Part shown: positions 34,877-47,259 of the stretch, one piece after another
Numbering within the stretch: position 1 is the first letter of the stretch
Layout: every line of letters starts with the position of its first letter
Source of the DNA: Cunninghamella blakesleeana
Taxonomy: Eukaryota > Mucoromycota > Mucoromycetes > Mucorales > Cunninghamellaceae
Length of the DNA stretch: 64,000 nt
Direction: 5' to 3'
NCBI GenBank assembly: GCA_017871115.1
Contig: JAFCIZ010000006.1
Coordinates: 1,240,001-1,304,000, forward strand
Notes under the pieces: generated by a model
Told to the model about the DNA's origin: nothing
Database searches by the model: none
What the model saw: the letters and a program-made list of their open reading frames with translations, nothing else
Translations under genes and position numbers: made by a program

Positions 34877-35985
34877 TTCATTTATTTATTTATTTATCAA
34901 TGATTTTTTTTCCCCTTTAGGTGGTGCTCGTGGTGGCGGTCGTGGTGGATTCGGTGGCCGTGGAGCTGCCAGAGGAGGTAATTTTTTTTTTAATACCTAT
35001 ATATTTATAAAGTGGAAGAATGAATTTATAAAATTGATGATTCGTATTTATATTTATATTTTACTTTTTATAATATGAATTATAATAATTTAATAGGCCG
35101 TGGCGGTAGAGGAGGAGCCAGTGCTGGTCGTGGAGGAGCTAAAGGTGGATCCAAAACAATCATTGAACCCCATCGTCATGAAGGTATTTTCATTGCTCGT
35201 GGCAAAGAAGATTTATTAGTTACTAAAAATTTGGTCCCTGGTGAATCTGTCTATGGTGAAAAACGTATCTCTGTTGATGGTGCTGAAAACACTAAAATCG
35301 AATATCGTGTATGGAATCCTTTCCGTTCCAAATTAGCTGCTGCTGTTTTAGGTGGTATTGATCATTTACATATTGCTCCTGGTAAAAAAGTACTTTACTT
35401 GGGTGCTGCTTCTGGTACTTCTGTTTCACATGTAGCTGATATTGTTGGTCCTCAAGGTGCTGTTTATGGTGTTGAATTCTCTCATCGTTCTGGTCGTGAT
35501 TTAATTAATATGGCAAAGAAACGTACTAACGTTGTACCTATTATTGAAGATGCTCGTCACCCTCATAAATATCGTATGCTTGTTCCCATGGTCGATGTTA
35601 TCTTTGCTGATGTTGCTCAACCTGATCAAGCCCGTATTATTAGTAAGTACTAGCATTTTAAATAATAGTTATAAAAAAAAAAGAATGATAATAATAAAAG
35701 CAAAGTAATAGAAATTAAATGTTATAGATTTTAATACATATCTTTTTTTTTTATCGTTTATTTTATATAGCACTTAATGCTCATCATTTCTTAAAGAACG
35801 GTGGTCATATTGTTATTTCTATCAAGGCTTCTTGTATTGATTCTACTGTTGATGCTGCTACTGTATTTGCTCGTGAAGTAAAGAAACTCCAAGAAGAACG
35901 TGTTAAGCCTCAAGAACAATTAACTTTGGAACCTTATGAAAGAGATCACGCTGTTGTGGTTGGTCGATATGTCCGAAATAAGTAA
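34354..35985 (+). CDS. NOP1: Fibrillarin (box C/D snoRNP 2'-O-methyltransferase)
   Basis: Six exons (34354-34417, 34603-34626, 34731-34805, 34921-34977, 35097-35642, 35771-35985) give 326 aa. Exons 1-5 build a Gly/Arg-rich GAR domain (RGG repeats), followed by [20 protein letters not shown] and the SAM-binding Rossmann motif [20 protein letters not shown], then [25 protein letters not shown] and a catalytic-type Lys in ISIKAS. It methylates rRNA ribose 2'-OH with Nop56, Nop58 and Snu13 in the nucleolus. Codon use is more biased than in neighbouring genes (GGT, CGT, GCT), as expected for high expression. The GAR domain is split by four phase-1 introns. Confidence 0.97.
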
Positions 35986-36554
35986 ATTTTTGAATCTATT
36001 AGAATTTAACTTTTAACAAAAAAAAAATAGCATATCCACCCTCTCTTTAAATCATTTAGCCTATATATTTTTATTTATCATATTTGTTTCCATTGTTTTT
36101 TTTTATAATTATATTTTTTCGCATCACTTTTTTTCTCTCTACCTTTCTCTCCATCACTTTTTTTAAAAATAATCATTATATATGTTTTTAGACAATGTAA
36201 ATACTTTATTGGCTCTTTCTTTTTATTATTATTTTTAATATTCTCATTTAAATTAAAAAGATATAAACCTTTTATCATTATTTATTATTTAAATAGATTT
36301 CAATATCATTTAAATAATTATTATACATCCAATAAAATTAAAAAAAGTAATACGGATATACTTGTTATATTTTAAGAATGAATCGAATATAGCAATTTTT
36401 ACGAAAAAAAAAAATAGCGGAATTTAAATAGGATCATGATTTAAATAGGTATGAATGAGAAATAACTTTTGGTTCCTTTTTTTTTTCTCTCTTTAGTTCC
36501 ATTTTTTTTATTTTTCGCTTTTTCCCTTTTTTTTTTTTTTTTTTTTTGTTATTG
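35986..36554. other. Intergenic, no gene seen
   Basis: This is the 3' flank of fibrillarin and the promoter of the dehydrogenase. A T/CT-rich block lies at 36475-36548. A GCGGA element after an A run lies at 36417-36421. Confidence 0.55.
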
Positions 36555-38051
36555 ATGAATATATTTACAAAATCCTTGTGGACTAAATTACCCACTCGTC
36601 CTATTAAACAAGTCTCATCATTTCATAGTTCTGTAGTCAATAACATGGGCGCCAAAGTAGTAGTAACACGTCGCTTATTACCAGATAGTCAAAAACGTCT
36701 CGAAGAACAAAAAAGCTTTGATGTTTATCAATGGCCAAATGAAAATACTATGCCTCGTGAACAGCTATTGAAAGATATTAAAGGTATTTATTCGAAGAGA
36801 TTAAAGTAAAAGACAATAAAAAAAGATGTGGTGTTGATATTATTCATAAATAATAATAAATATAGGTTTCTTAATAGTAACTTTTATTTTATTATAAATA
36901 TTATATATGTGTAGGCGCTGATGCTTTGATATGTACTTTATCTGACAAAATTGACAAGGAAATATTAGAAGCTGCTGGCCCTCAATTAAAATTGGTATCA
37001 ACCATGAGTGTTGGATATGATCATATTGATATAAAAACCGCTCGTGAAAAAAATATTAAAATTGGTTATACGGTAAATATGTAATGAAAATAATAGTTAT
37101 GTAAGGATGATTAAAACATATTCATTCTAATCAGTTTTTTTACTTTATTTTATGTTATTATATATAGCCTGATGTTCTTACTGATGCTACTGCCGATTTG
37201 ACAGCTTTGTTGACCTTAGCTGCAGCTAGACATGTCAAACAAGGTATTCATGCAGTACAAAGTGGCGGTGTAAGTTTATATTATGCTAAGAATAAAATAA
37301 AAGTGCCAAAAATTAATATATACACATATAAATAATTATTCATTACGATTATGATTATTAGTGGCAAGATTGGAAACCTGCTTGGTTATGTGGACAACAA
37401 TTTACAAATAAAACATTAGGTGTTGTAGGGTTTGGTAGAATTGGACAAGCTGCAGCCCAACGCTTAAAAGGGTTTGGAATTGGTCGTACAATTTATTGGG
37501 GTAGAACTAAAAAAGAAGGCGTAGATGCTGAATTAGTTAGCTTTGATGAATTACTTAAAGAATCTGATTTTGTTGTTGTATGTTGCTCTTTAACTCCTGA
37601 CACTAAAGAATTATTTAATTATGAAGCCTTTAAAAAAATGAAAAAGAATTCTGTAAGTGATTATATACTAAATGATGTAGAGAAAAATGAAATATAATTA
37701 AAAATAAAAAATACACATAAAAAGATAGAAGGAGGAGATGTTAAATTATTAATATTTCTTTTTCCTTTTCTATATATATAGGTATTTGTTAACATTTCTA
37801 GAGGTGGTGTAGTAAAACAAGATGATCTTGCTAGAGCTTTAAAAGAAAATGAAATTTATAGTGCTGGATTAGATGTAACGGTAGTAGAGCCATTACCATT
37901 AGATGATGCATTACAATCTTTAGATAATTGTATTGTCCTTCCTCATATTGGATCAGCTACTATTGAAACTAGAGAAATAATGAGCAATATGATGATTGAT
38001 AATGTATTAGCTCTTGTAGAAGATAAAGCCATTCCTTATGAATTAAAATAA
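36555..38051 (+). CDS. D-2-hydroxyacid dehydrogenase, glyoxylate/hydroxypyruvate reductase type
   Basis: Five exons (36555-36783, 36915-37072, 37168-37269, 37362-37652, 37782-38051) give 349 aa. MSVGYDHID, the NAD(P) loop GVVGFGRIGQAAAQR, the catalytic Arg in FVNISRGGV, a Glu in TVVEPLPLDD and the catalytic His in LPHIGSAT are all present. The WYLCGQQFTNKTLGVVG-like spacing matches the GRHPR/glyoxylate reductase clade. It would reduce glyoxylate or hydroxypyruvate with NAD(P)H. The first 30 residues (MNIFTKSLWTKLPTRP, basic and hydroxylated) look like a mitochondrial presequence, while the second Met (36645, MGAKVVVTRR) is the usual cytosolic start of the family. Dual targeting from two starts is plausible. 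Confidence 0.93.
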
Positions 38052-38206
38052 ATTGAATAAAACTATTCTTTTTATTTATTTAATATATACATTCTTTTTA
38101 TTTATTGATTCAATTAAATTATTAAACAAAAAAGTTTAATTTTTTTTAAAAAAAACTTAAACACGTTTAGTTATATATAAATAACGATTGTTATATAAAA
38201 ATAAGA

Positions 38207-38489
38207 CTATTTAATAAATGGACATTTTTTAGCTTCTGGGTCGTTTTTATCAAGTTTTCCCTCAGCATCGAATTTCATTGGATGACCGCCAGTGGCTAAT
38301 TGATGAAGATTACTAGCATCGTGATTAAGTTGCTGACGTTCTGTATCATTTGGAGTCTATATATTAAGTATTCACTTTAGTATGTAGAATAAAAATAAAA
38401 AAATAGTCTGGAGAAAGATTCAATGATTTTTTAGTTACCTTTTCAGCTTTTTCAACTAATTGTTCAATTCTGTTTCTTGAGCTTTCCAT
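38207..38489 (-). CDS. Conserved-looking small protein, 66 aa, unknown function
   Basis: Two exons (38489-38439, 38356-38207) give 66 aa, starting MESSRNRIEQLVEKAEK and ending DPEAKKCPFIK. The join is a standard GTAACT...TAG intron and keeps one open frame. It is hydrophilic, mostly helical at the N-terminus and proline/glycine-containing after it, with one Cys near the end. There is no signal peptide or membrane segment. The ordered composition without homopolymers argues for a real gene. The family is not recognised. Confidence 0.6.
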
Positions 38490-39326
38490 TATTACGTATA
38501 AGGATTATTATTTTTTTAAAAGATAAAAGAAAAAAGAAAAAAAGAATTCTTTTTTTAAATGTGAAATTTATATAGAAAATAAAAATATGAAACTTTTCTA
38601 AATTATTATGCATAAAACAAATCTGCAATTTTCCCACTGGTGAGACCTTGCATTTCACCATATATAAATAAATATATATATACGATTTGGTATCTTTTTG
38701 AAATCGGTTTAAAATAATATTTTAATATAATCTATTTATTTATTTTGTCATTGATCGTCATATAAATATCATATAATAATAAAGGGAGATTAAATTTACT
38801 ATATAAAACGATAACCCATAAAATATTCAATTAAAAAAAATATGCATGGGTTTAATGCATTTAAATGATATCATTTGTTAATAACTATATTTAGATGATA
38901 AATCCTTGGTCTTTTTGATCATTTTACTCTCCTAGTAAGCTGATCATAGTAATAATTGGAATTATATTATTTTCAAGAAAAGTATAATGTAGACTTCAAG
39001 GTATATTTGCTGCGTTACCTTCGGTAAGCAGTAAATACTCTTTTTTACCCTTTTTTAAAAAAAATAAAAAACTTGAAGCTCGGTGTTATTATTTACCGAT
39101 AAAAATTATTACATATGTTCTACTATTATTTTTTTAAAACATAAAATGTCAATGATTTTAATATTTGCATGCTACATTTTTTTATGTGATAAATTCATAC
39201 TAGGCCAAAAAAAAAATTAAGCACGTAAAATAATTCAAATTTAAATTCCGGCGTTTTTAAAAAAAAATTCGCGAAATTTTTTTTGTACGCTTCTCTTTTT
39301 TTTTTAAGAAAATAAACTTTTTCTAA
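38490..39326. promoter_or_regulatory. Divergent promoter region upstream of FANCD2
   Basis: No gene is seen. The last 80 bp hold the GC-richest elements, including the TTCGCGAA palindrome, followed by a T run immediately before the ATG. Confidence 0.45.
39268..39275. promoter_or_regulatory. TTCGCGAA palindrome, candidate E2F/SBF-type site
   Basis: The core CGCGAAA resembles the fungal SCB (CRCGAAA) and metazoan E2F consensus, 52 bp before the FANCD2 ATG. These sites drive G1/S transcription, which would suit an S-phase repair gene. The assignment is by motif alone. Confidence 0.35.
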
Positions 39327-41431
39327 ATGACAAATAGCTTTGTTGAACTTTCAACAGCTATAGGTTGTCAATTTAATGAAGACTCCAATTCTATAACCTT
39401 CAGTAATATATACATATTCTAAAATAATGCATTATAGTAATAGTAATGTTAATTATAATAATATCAAAAGTCTCATATAGCAATATTTTTCTATCTATTT
39501 TTTTTTAGTTGTTGAACCCTCACTTTTTAGACGACAACTCACTCTAAAATTAAGGAACGATCCCAACTATCCTAACAATTTATCACAGTTTATCGACGAT
39601 TTTCAAAAATATACAGAAAACTCGACTTCTTTAAGGCAATGCTTACTTTCAGCCAGACTTTCTGATGAACTAACACTCACGAATAAGTAATATATATACA
39701 CAAAGCTAAAGAAAAAATAAGGGGTAGCAGTTTTTTATATATATGTAGACTTGGATAAATCTAATTTAATATCAATGTATATTTCTTTGTTGTTTAGATC
39801 TACTTCTGTAGATAGTTTATTCAAAACTCTACTTGCCATTGATATTTTACAACCAACGATGATCACAAATCTATTAGAACGATTGCCTGAATTTTATGAC
39901 GAATTAGAACAAGAGTAAGCTATATAGATTAAATACGTGTAAAAACTTTTGATAATTATTAAACCGGAATTGTATATGTTAATTTTTTTTTAAAAAAAAA
40001 CTTATATATGTATAGTAATTCAAGTTCATGTACAGCGAGACTCATACTTCATCAATTACGCTGGCTAGATTATATAGTAGAACCGCAGCAGTTGACAGGA
40101 ACTTTAATTGAAGTAAGTGAGATTGATTAAAAAACAATAAAAAAATATTTATCAATATGCAGAATTTTTAAATTAAATGTATACATATATATAAAATAGA
40201 TTATTCAAGTAACACCAACAGAAATTCAGCATGAAATTATTACTTCTTTACCAGACATTTTGAATGATACCGAACATAAAGTATTTTTCATATATATATA
40301 GAAAGCATTAACTATTTTTTTTATCTATATGCATGATATTTATTATTATTATTATTTATCTTCTATTTAGCCTATGGTTGTATTTTTAAAAGAATGGATG
40401 CAAGAGAATCCTGATTTGACGGTTCCTATTTTAGATGCATTTTCAAATTTAAATCTTCATTCTGAACAATTGGTAAATATTTATAAATGTAAATATTATT
40501 ATTCTATTTTTATATATTGATTACCTATTACCGGTTTTCTATTGTTATTATTATTTATATTTTAATATAGGATGATGTACGAAGTATGGTTTTAGATAGA
40601 TTACAATCAGCAGATCTTGATGATTTAGCGATTATGATCAAATTTTTATTACAGACTGTCACCCCTCAAACAATTGATACGGTAATTTCCAATCAATGCT
40701 TTTATGTATATATATATATGCACATATCTTAAATTATCATTTTGATAACTCATCATCATGTTATTATTATAATTATTTAGACCATTTTAGATATTAGAAA
40801 TAATCTTGATCTGAAATCATTAGGAAAAATACAGCAATCTGATCCACAACTCCACACACAGCAAACTCAGCAGCAGCAAAAAGCTCCTCAGTCTCCTACT
40901 GCATTGATTTTAGGTATGTATCATGATTTACTAGTGGAAATACTAACAATTATAATAATATCAATAACAATAATAACTTTATAATTATATTTATTAATCT
41001 TAATTTTTTTCTTTTTATAGAATCTATCAAGTTAGGGCTTCAATTCCATAAATTTGTTTGTGATGCTTGGGTGAGATCATTAACAGCTCTAGAATCACAG
41101 GTAAAAACTGTTGCAGTCTTTTTCTTAAATAAATAAACAAACTAACAAATATGTTTAATAATAATAACGTGGTTATGCTTTTTTTTATTATTATTAGAAA
41201 TCTCATAAAATAATAGATGTACTAGTACTTTTTATTCTATACTCAATGGCTTCCATGAAAAAAAAGGCCGAGCAAGTATTAAGAAGAAAAATTATAGCTG
41301 GGCAAATAACTTCACAACTTATTAAGGAGACTTTAATATACCACGATAAAAGCTTATCTATGTAAGTTAACTCTCCACTTAATTATATACTTATACATAT
41401 ACATATATATATATATATGGTCATGCTTTTA

Positions 41432-41470
<39 letters not shown>

Positions 41471-42904
41471 AATTTATCTTATAGGTATATACCTTCTATC
41501 ATATCACTAACAGAATCATTATTAAGATCATCAAATCAACATACAGTATTAGCTTTGTGCGCTAAAACAATTTATATTAACATTTATAAAGCAAGCGATG
41601 TTTATAATCGTCAGGTAATTAATCAATATTTATATATAAATGTATGCTATTGATTTATGATCTTTATTAATTGTATATATATGTATGAATCTAATATTTT
41701 TAGGAAATCATTGGCTCCCTTGTTACCCATATTGGAAGTGGTTTAATATCCTTTTTATTATTATAAATTTTACTAACAATTCCTATCATAAGGTTTAATA
41801 TTTTCCTTAACTTTTTATTTTTTATTTTTATTTTTTTATCAACACAATGAAGAAATGGACACTGCACTTGAAGTTCTTCTTAATTTAGCTCAAGAAAATA
41901 CAGCATTAGTATCAGTTTATAATGTGTTTATTAAAGGAATACTGGATTATATCGACAACCTCTCACTATCTCAAATTCGTATACTGTTTGACATATTTAG
42001 TGTTTTGGCTCTTAAGGTAATTGGTAAAATAATAATAAAGACTTTATTTTTTGTTTTCTATTTTGAAATCCAATGACCAAATACTTACAAGACTTTAATA
42101 TTTATGATATATTTATTATTATATTATACAAAATAGGATAATAATCGTTATAGTGGAGAGTCTAGCTTATGGTCAGATATACAAATTGTGCTTCGTAAAC
42201 AACTATCCAATCCACGTTTAAAGTATAAGAAAATTGGTATTTTGGGATGCTTGGCTGCAGTAAAAATACTTGGCTCTCGTGAACTATGCAAACAATTTTC
42301 AAAATCTGGTGAATCAAGTTCTCAAAGTAAGATATAATTTATGATTTTCTTTTTTACAAAATTATTAACATAATGATCCAACCACTAATATAATTATTAA
42401 ACATGTATTTATCAAGGACATCAAAATGCTGATACTATTGATCGTCATCCAATACTTAAAGAAGCAGTTAATCTCGTTGAAATGATTACTCGAAGTTGTT
42501 CCGAATATCCTGTAAGTATCACTATATATATTTGTTTAATTTTTTTTTAACTGATTCTTATAAAATTATGTTTATACTCAAATATTATTTTCTATTTTAT
42601 TTACGAAGATATGTATGAGTATGTTTTATGATGAATTGGCAAATCTCATGGAAAATAGTGATATTGATGATCGATTTAAAAACTGGGTTCAAGATAGCTT
42701 TACTACTGATTTTATTGATACTTATATTGTTGAACATGAATCATGCAGTCAATTAGAATCAACTTTTGATAATCTTCAATCGATTGGTATAAAACCAACC
42801 ATGGTATTAGATATTAATGGATCGGTAAATATATATAAATATACATGCTTTAATATTATGTTATAGAAATTATCATTATAATTAAAATGTTTATTCATTT
42901 TTCT

Positions 42905-42969
<65 letters not shown>

Positions 42970-45900
42970 TATATCCATAACTATTATAGAGCGCTGAAGT
43001 TGCTTTAAAGATATACTCTTTACTTCAAAACTCCAAAGAAAAGAAACAAAGAGAAAATGCTATTGTACTCTGTTCCATATTTAATCTCCTACAAAGTTGT
43101 GAAAAAGCTTTTAATAATGGATCTTTAGAAGGTGTAGACGCCTTATTAGGTTGCGGCATTATATTATTTGATTTAAATGATATAGAGGTATATAATAATT
43201 CAAAAATTGATATATGCAAATAATAATAAAGTATAATTTTAATCAAGGTCGTATTAATACCATACTTTTGGGTTTTTATTAATAGAATACCCTTGATAAC
43301 TGGCAAACTTATGAAGCTGATGATGCATGCTCTATGATATATGTAACAATTAATTGGTAATAGGAAAAGGGAAAATGGAAAGAAACAAATTGATGAAGAT
43401 ATAGAAGATTACCCATGCTTATTTTTTTCTTTTTTAGGTTACGTGAGATGCTCAACTGTTTTTCTATTACAATTGAAGATGAAGATATTCGTAGAAAGCT
43501 TATAACTCGACTTAAACATATAGTAAAATTGGAATCTATACTAAACACGATCTTACCACATACATCCAACTTTGTACCAATAGACATACAATCATTATTA
43601 TCACCTTTTCAAGATTTTAGAGAAAATCGTTCTTTACACATTAAATCCCAAAGTAGCCTTCGTATTAGATCAAATTCATTAACTCCTGGTGAAGATAATT
43701 CAGATAATGATAGCATTATTCAACCATCATCAAAACGAGATTCAACTAAAACATATGCTTCTAAATTTGAAACTGTAGATAGTTTAAGACCTTTTATGCG
43801 TGGTTTAAAGGTAGTATACATATTGCTATGAAAGCTAGATGAAGCTATTAATATATTAATACTTATAAAATTTATATATATATATATATATTTATACTAT
43901 AGATTCAAAGTCTAGCTATATTGGGAGCTATTACTACTAATGATAGTGAAGACTTAAAGCTTGAAGTAAGATATATATATGCATATATGTGAACACAAAT
44001 ATGGAGTATATAGCAATGTCATATAATAGCTAACTTCATATTTTTAATAATATAGTATCAAGATATAAATTATTTATTACAAGACATTAATAGAAAACTT
44101 GATGATAAAATTGTACCACCTCCTGTAAATTTCTTTGGCAAGAAAAAAGTATCCCCTTCTAACAATAAATATGATAATATAAATCCTGATACATTTACCT
44201 ATATGCCTAGCCAAGAATTAATGCATTCGGTAAAAATAAATGATGTTAATAAGAATAATGATATGAACAATAAAAATACTGTACTAATAATAATATTAAC
44301 ATTCTTTATTTATTAATTTTTATTTTAATTAGATGATAGTATATCTACCAAAAATTTTACAGGTATTAGAAACTGCTTATGAAGATCTACTGGACACCAA
44401 CACTCAAGCTGGTCGTATTGAAAAGGTATTTCTTTTTTTTTTTTTTAAAAAAAAAAAAGAGATAATAATAATAATAATAATGATAATTACACATATGTTG
44501 GTATTATATATTTATGTATTAATTTATTTTTATTTTTATTTATTATTATTATTTAAAAAATTATACAAAATATATAGGGTTCTGAAGGGTTAGCATTGTG
44601 TATATCATTAGTCATAGATATATTATACAAATTATTTGGGTGGTCAGAATTATCTAGTCCTGAAAATCAAAATATATTAATGGTAATATACATTAATATA
44701 CAAAAATATCGAAAATACACTAAGATTCATTAGATGTACGTATTAATCTTTTTTTTTTTCTTTCAAATATATATAGGGATTAATTGGAACATTATCAGAA
44801 CAAATGTCTGCTGAAAGATCCAACATAAGAACAGTCAGTGAGCAATTTAAAGAAGCGTTTAGATATTTATCAAATTTTGAAACTAACATCCCACAAATGA
44901 AATCGGTTATTATATTATTTAAAACTTTGGAGCGAATTATGGAATTATCTTGCAACAATGAAATTTTCAAAGATGATGCTATGAAAGTCGTACAAGATAT
45001 ATTATCGAGAGATTGGTTTGATTGGAGAGAAGCTAAAGTAATCTTACATAATAATACTCACATATATACTTATAGAAAGATAAAGTACAGTTACTCATAT
45101 ATTTATTTTTATTATTTTATAAATTACAAACAAACATAATACGATATTTTAAAATGTAGAAAGATATCCCTTACTTGGTTGAAAAAGGAATTGAACTTAG
45201 CGACGATCCTCTTCAGACTTTAATAAACTATGTGAATCTAGTATTACCAACGTTTGATAAAGAAGGAAAATTGGAAGAGTATCCGTTATTAAAATCTGAA
45301 ACGGTTGTAGCTTTTTATCAGGTACTAAATAAAATATAATAAATAATAAAAGGACGGAAAATAGATATAAAGAAAAAGACAGCAGATAAATTAAATTACG
45401 TGTCTAACTTGTATATACTTATTTATATGTAAATAGGCAATAATCAATCAAACTGTTAAATGTATTAGCTTATTGGAAGAAAGAGATGATGATGATGAAG
45501 CTTTATTGGTCCGAACATACCAAATTGTGCAATTATTTGAACGTATCACAAATTATGTCAAAGTTAAAGAACAACGTGCTTTATTTGGAATCTTACTCAA
45601 AACCAGTAAATCATTTATTGAACAGTTTACTAAGCATAGCATTCCATTTTTTTCAAGAATATTTAAATATCATAAAGATTATATTGCAAATATCTTTCGA
45701 TTATTCCAAATTTCTACAAGATTATTACAGGTAAATAACTATGTATTTATAGACATCGTATCATTTTTTTTATTTTCAATTTTATAAATAATTTGTATTA
45801 ATTAATAATTATTACTTGAAAAATCACTAGATCATGTGCTCTCATGTAAAAATTAACAAAGATGTTCAATTAGCTACTTATGTACCACCATTAAAAAAGG

Positions 45901-46889
45901 TTCTGGAAGTAGTTATTTATCAAGTAAAAATATTATTAACCGAAAATAATGCGCCCACTGAAGTATTCTTTTTAGGTATATATATTCTTTTACAATACAT
46001 ATGTATAAAAGGCAAATGAATGTGACAATCACAAATTTCGAACATCTATACTAATAATTATTTATTTTATATTATTTTTTTTATAGGTGCTTTGAAACAT
46101 CGTGATCTTACGGGTGCAACAGTGTCATCACAGGTAAACAATAAAAAAACAAAACAAAATGTTTTATTTAAAATACAAAACTCAAAATAGAATACTTGTA
46201 TTCACATGTATTATATTTATTTAATTTATTATTATTAGATTCCAAAGGAGTTTTCTAGTGATTCTGAAGATGAATTATCGGACGATACTACCACCGTTCA
46301 ACAATCAGCAACTAAGAACACATTAAATCCATCACAATTATCATCATCTAAAAATACAAAAAAGCAAAAAAATACAGCATATTTACCACCTAAAAAAAAG
46401 GCAAAGACTGCGGATCTCGATGTTGAATATAGAACTTCCAGTCAAATACCTTCTAGCATGGATGAAGATTCTGAAAATGAAGATAACCACATAATTGAAC
46501 TGAACTCTGAAGAGGAAGATGACGATATTGAAGAAGAAGAAGAAGACGAAGACGGTGATGTTAAAATAGACCTAGAGAATAACAAAAAGCGATCTAAAAG
46601 CCCAATGAAATTCTCAAGTTTTAATAAATTTTTGGATGAACAGAGTCAACCTAATAACAAAAATACAATGTCAAATATATTCAGTAGTAGTGAAGACGAT
46701 GATTCAATAGAAATAAATAATAGTAAAAGCCAATCTACAGTTAGTAGCCATGATAGCTATGATAGTAATAATGACCAACATCATTCCCCAAGTAAAAAAT
46801 TAAAACCATTTGATTTGACAAGTAAATCACCTAAATCAAAAAAACGTAGTTATGGTTTAGGCATGACAAGAAAAAGACCAAAACAATAA
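39327..46889 (+). CDS. FANCD2: FANCD2 ortholog, Fanconi anaemia interstrand-crosslink repair protein
   Basis: Twenty-nine exons give 1539 aa (human about 1450): 39327-39402, 39509-39686, 39798-39914, 40016-40112, 40200-40280, 40371-40472, 40571-40681, 40781-40913, 41021-41100, 41198-41361, 41485-41614, 41704-41745, 41846-42016, 42137-42326, 42417-42511, 42609-42824, 42990-43187, 43286-43356, 43438-43810, 43903-43965, 44056-44229, 44333-44425, 44578-44682, 44777-45037, 45160-45321, 45437-45730, 45831-45975, 46087-46133, 46239-46889. Family hallmarks are LERLPEFYDELEQD, LILHQLRWLDYI, VPILDAFSNLNL, IKFLLQTVTP, THIGSG with DTALEVLLNL, KGILDYIDN, LLQSCEKA, LTRLKHIVKLE, GWSELSSPENQN and FRLFQISTRLLQ. 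FANCD2 pairs with FANCI, is monoubiquitinated and clamps DNA at crosslinks in the nucleus. Lys415 (YKASDVY) lies in the region of the ubiquitinated lysine. The tail (from about 1325) is acidic, then basic, like a nuclear localisation region. Exons 12 and 13 are joined by a U12-type AT-AC intron. Confidence 0.93.
41746..41845 (+). other. U12-type AT-AC intron within FANCD2
   Basis: This 100-bp intron starts ATATCCTTTT, the minor-spliceosome donor consensus. It has a perfect U12 branch site TTCCTTAAC at 41803-41811 and ends CAACAC. Removing it joins HIGSGL to NEEMDTAL in frame, matching the family spacing. A GT-AG reading (donor GTTTAA at 41741, acceptor at 41852) keeps the frame but deletes four residues of the conserved block. 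The branch-to-acceptor distance (about 35 nt) is longer than usual. Confidence 0.8.
42909..42965. repeat. Compound (TA)n(TG)n microsatellite in FANCD2 intron 16
   Basis: About 15 TA units run directly into about 14 TG units, inside the intron between 42824 and 42990 and about 25 bp from the 3' splice site. Confidence 0.9.
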
Positions 46890-47259
46890 AAATAAAGTTT
46901 AAAATGTATAAGCAACTTATAAAAGGGCGCGTCTAAAAAAAAATATTTTATTATTCATTTTATAAAATTTAAAAATCAAATAAAATAAAGAGTATATATA
47001 GTACAGCGATTGTTTCATAATATATATACAAGCCAATTTAAGAAAAAAAAAAAAAAAAAGGAATAATATAATAATATATAAATAATAAATAATAATAATG
47101 AAATTCAGAAATATTAGTAATACATAAATAATGTTGTAAATAAAAATAGTAATAAAATATATAAATGGTACGTAGGAGAGGGAATAATAAATAAATAAAT
47201 ATTGATAAAATGTGTATAGGTTATTCAAAAAAGGGTCTTTATAAGAGATTTAATATCAT
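46890..47259. other. Intergenic between convergent FANCD2 and SREBP-like genes
   Basis: This is 3' UTR territory for both genes. It holds A runs and the GC-rich hexamer GGCGCG near 46925, with no gene. T-tract frames on minus are spurious. Confidence 0.6.

Noticed and set aside
41741..41852. GT-AG reading of the FANCD2 intron between exons 12 and 13
   Set aside because: It keeps the frame but uses a poor GTTTAA donor and an acceptor inside the conserved NEEMDTAL block, removing four residues. The AT-AC reading has all U12 signals and preserves spacing.
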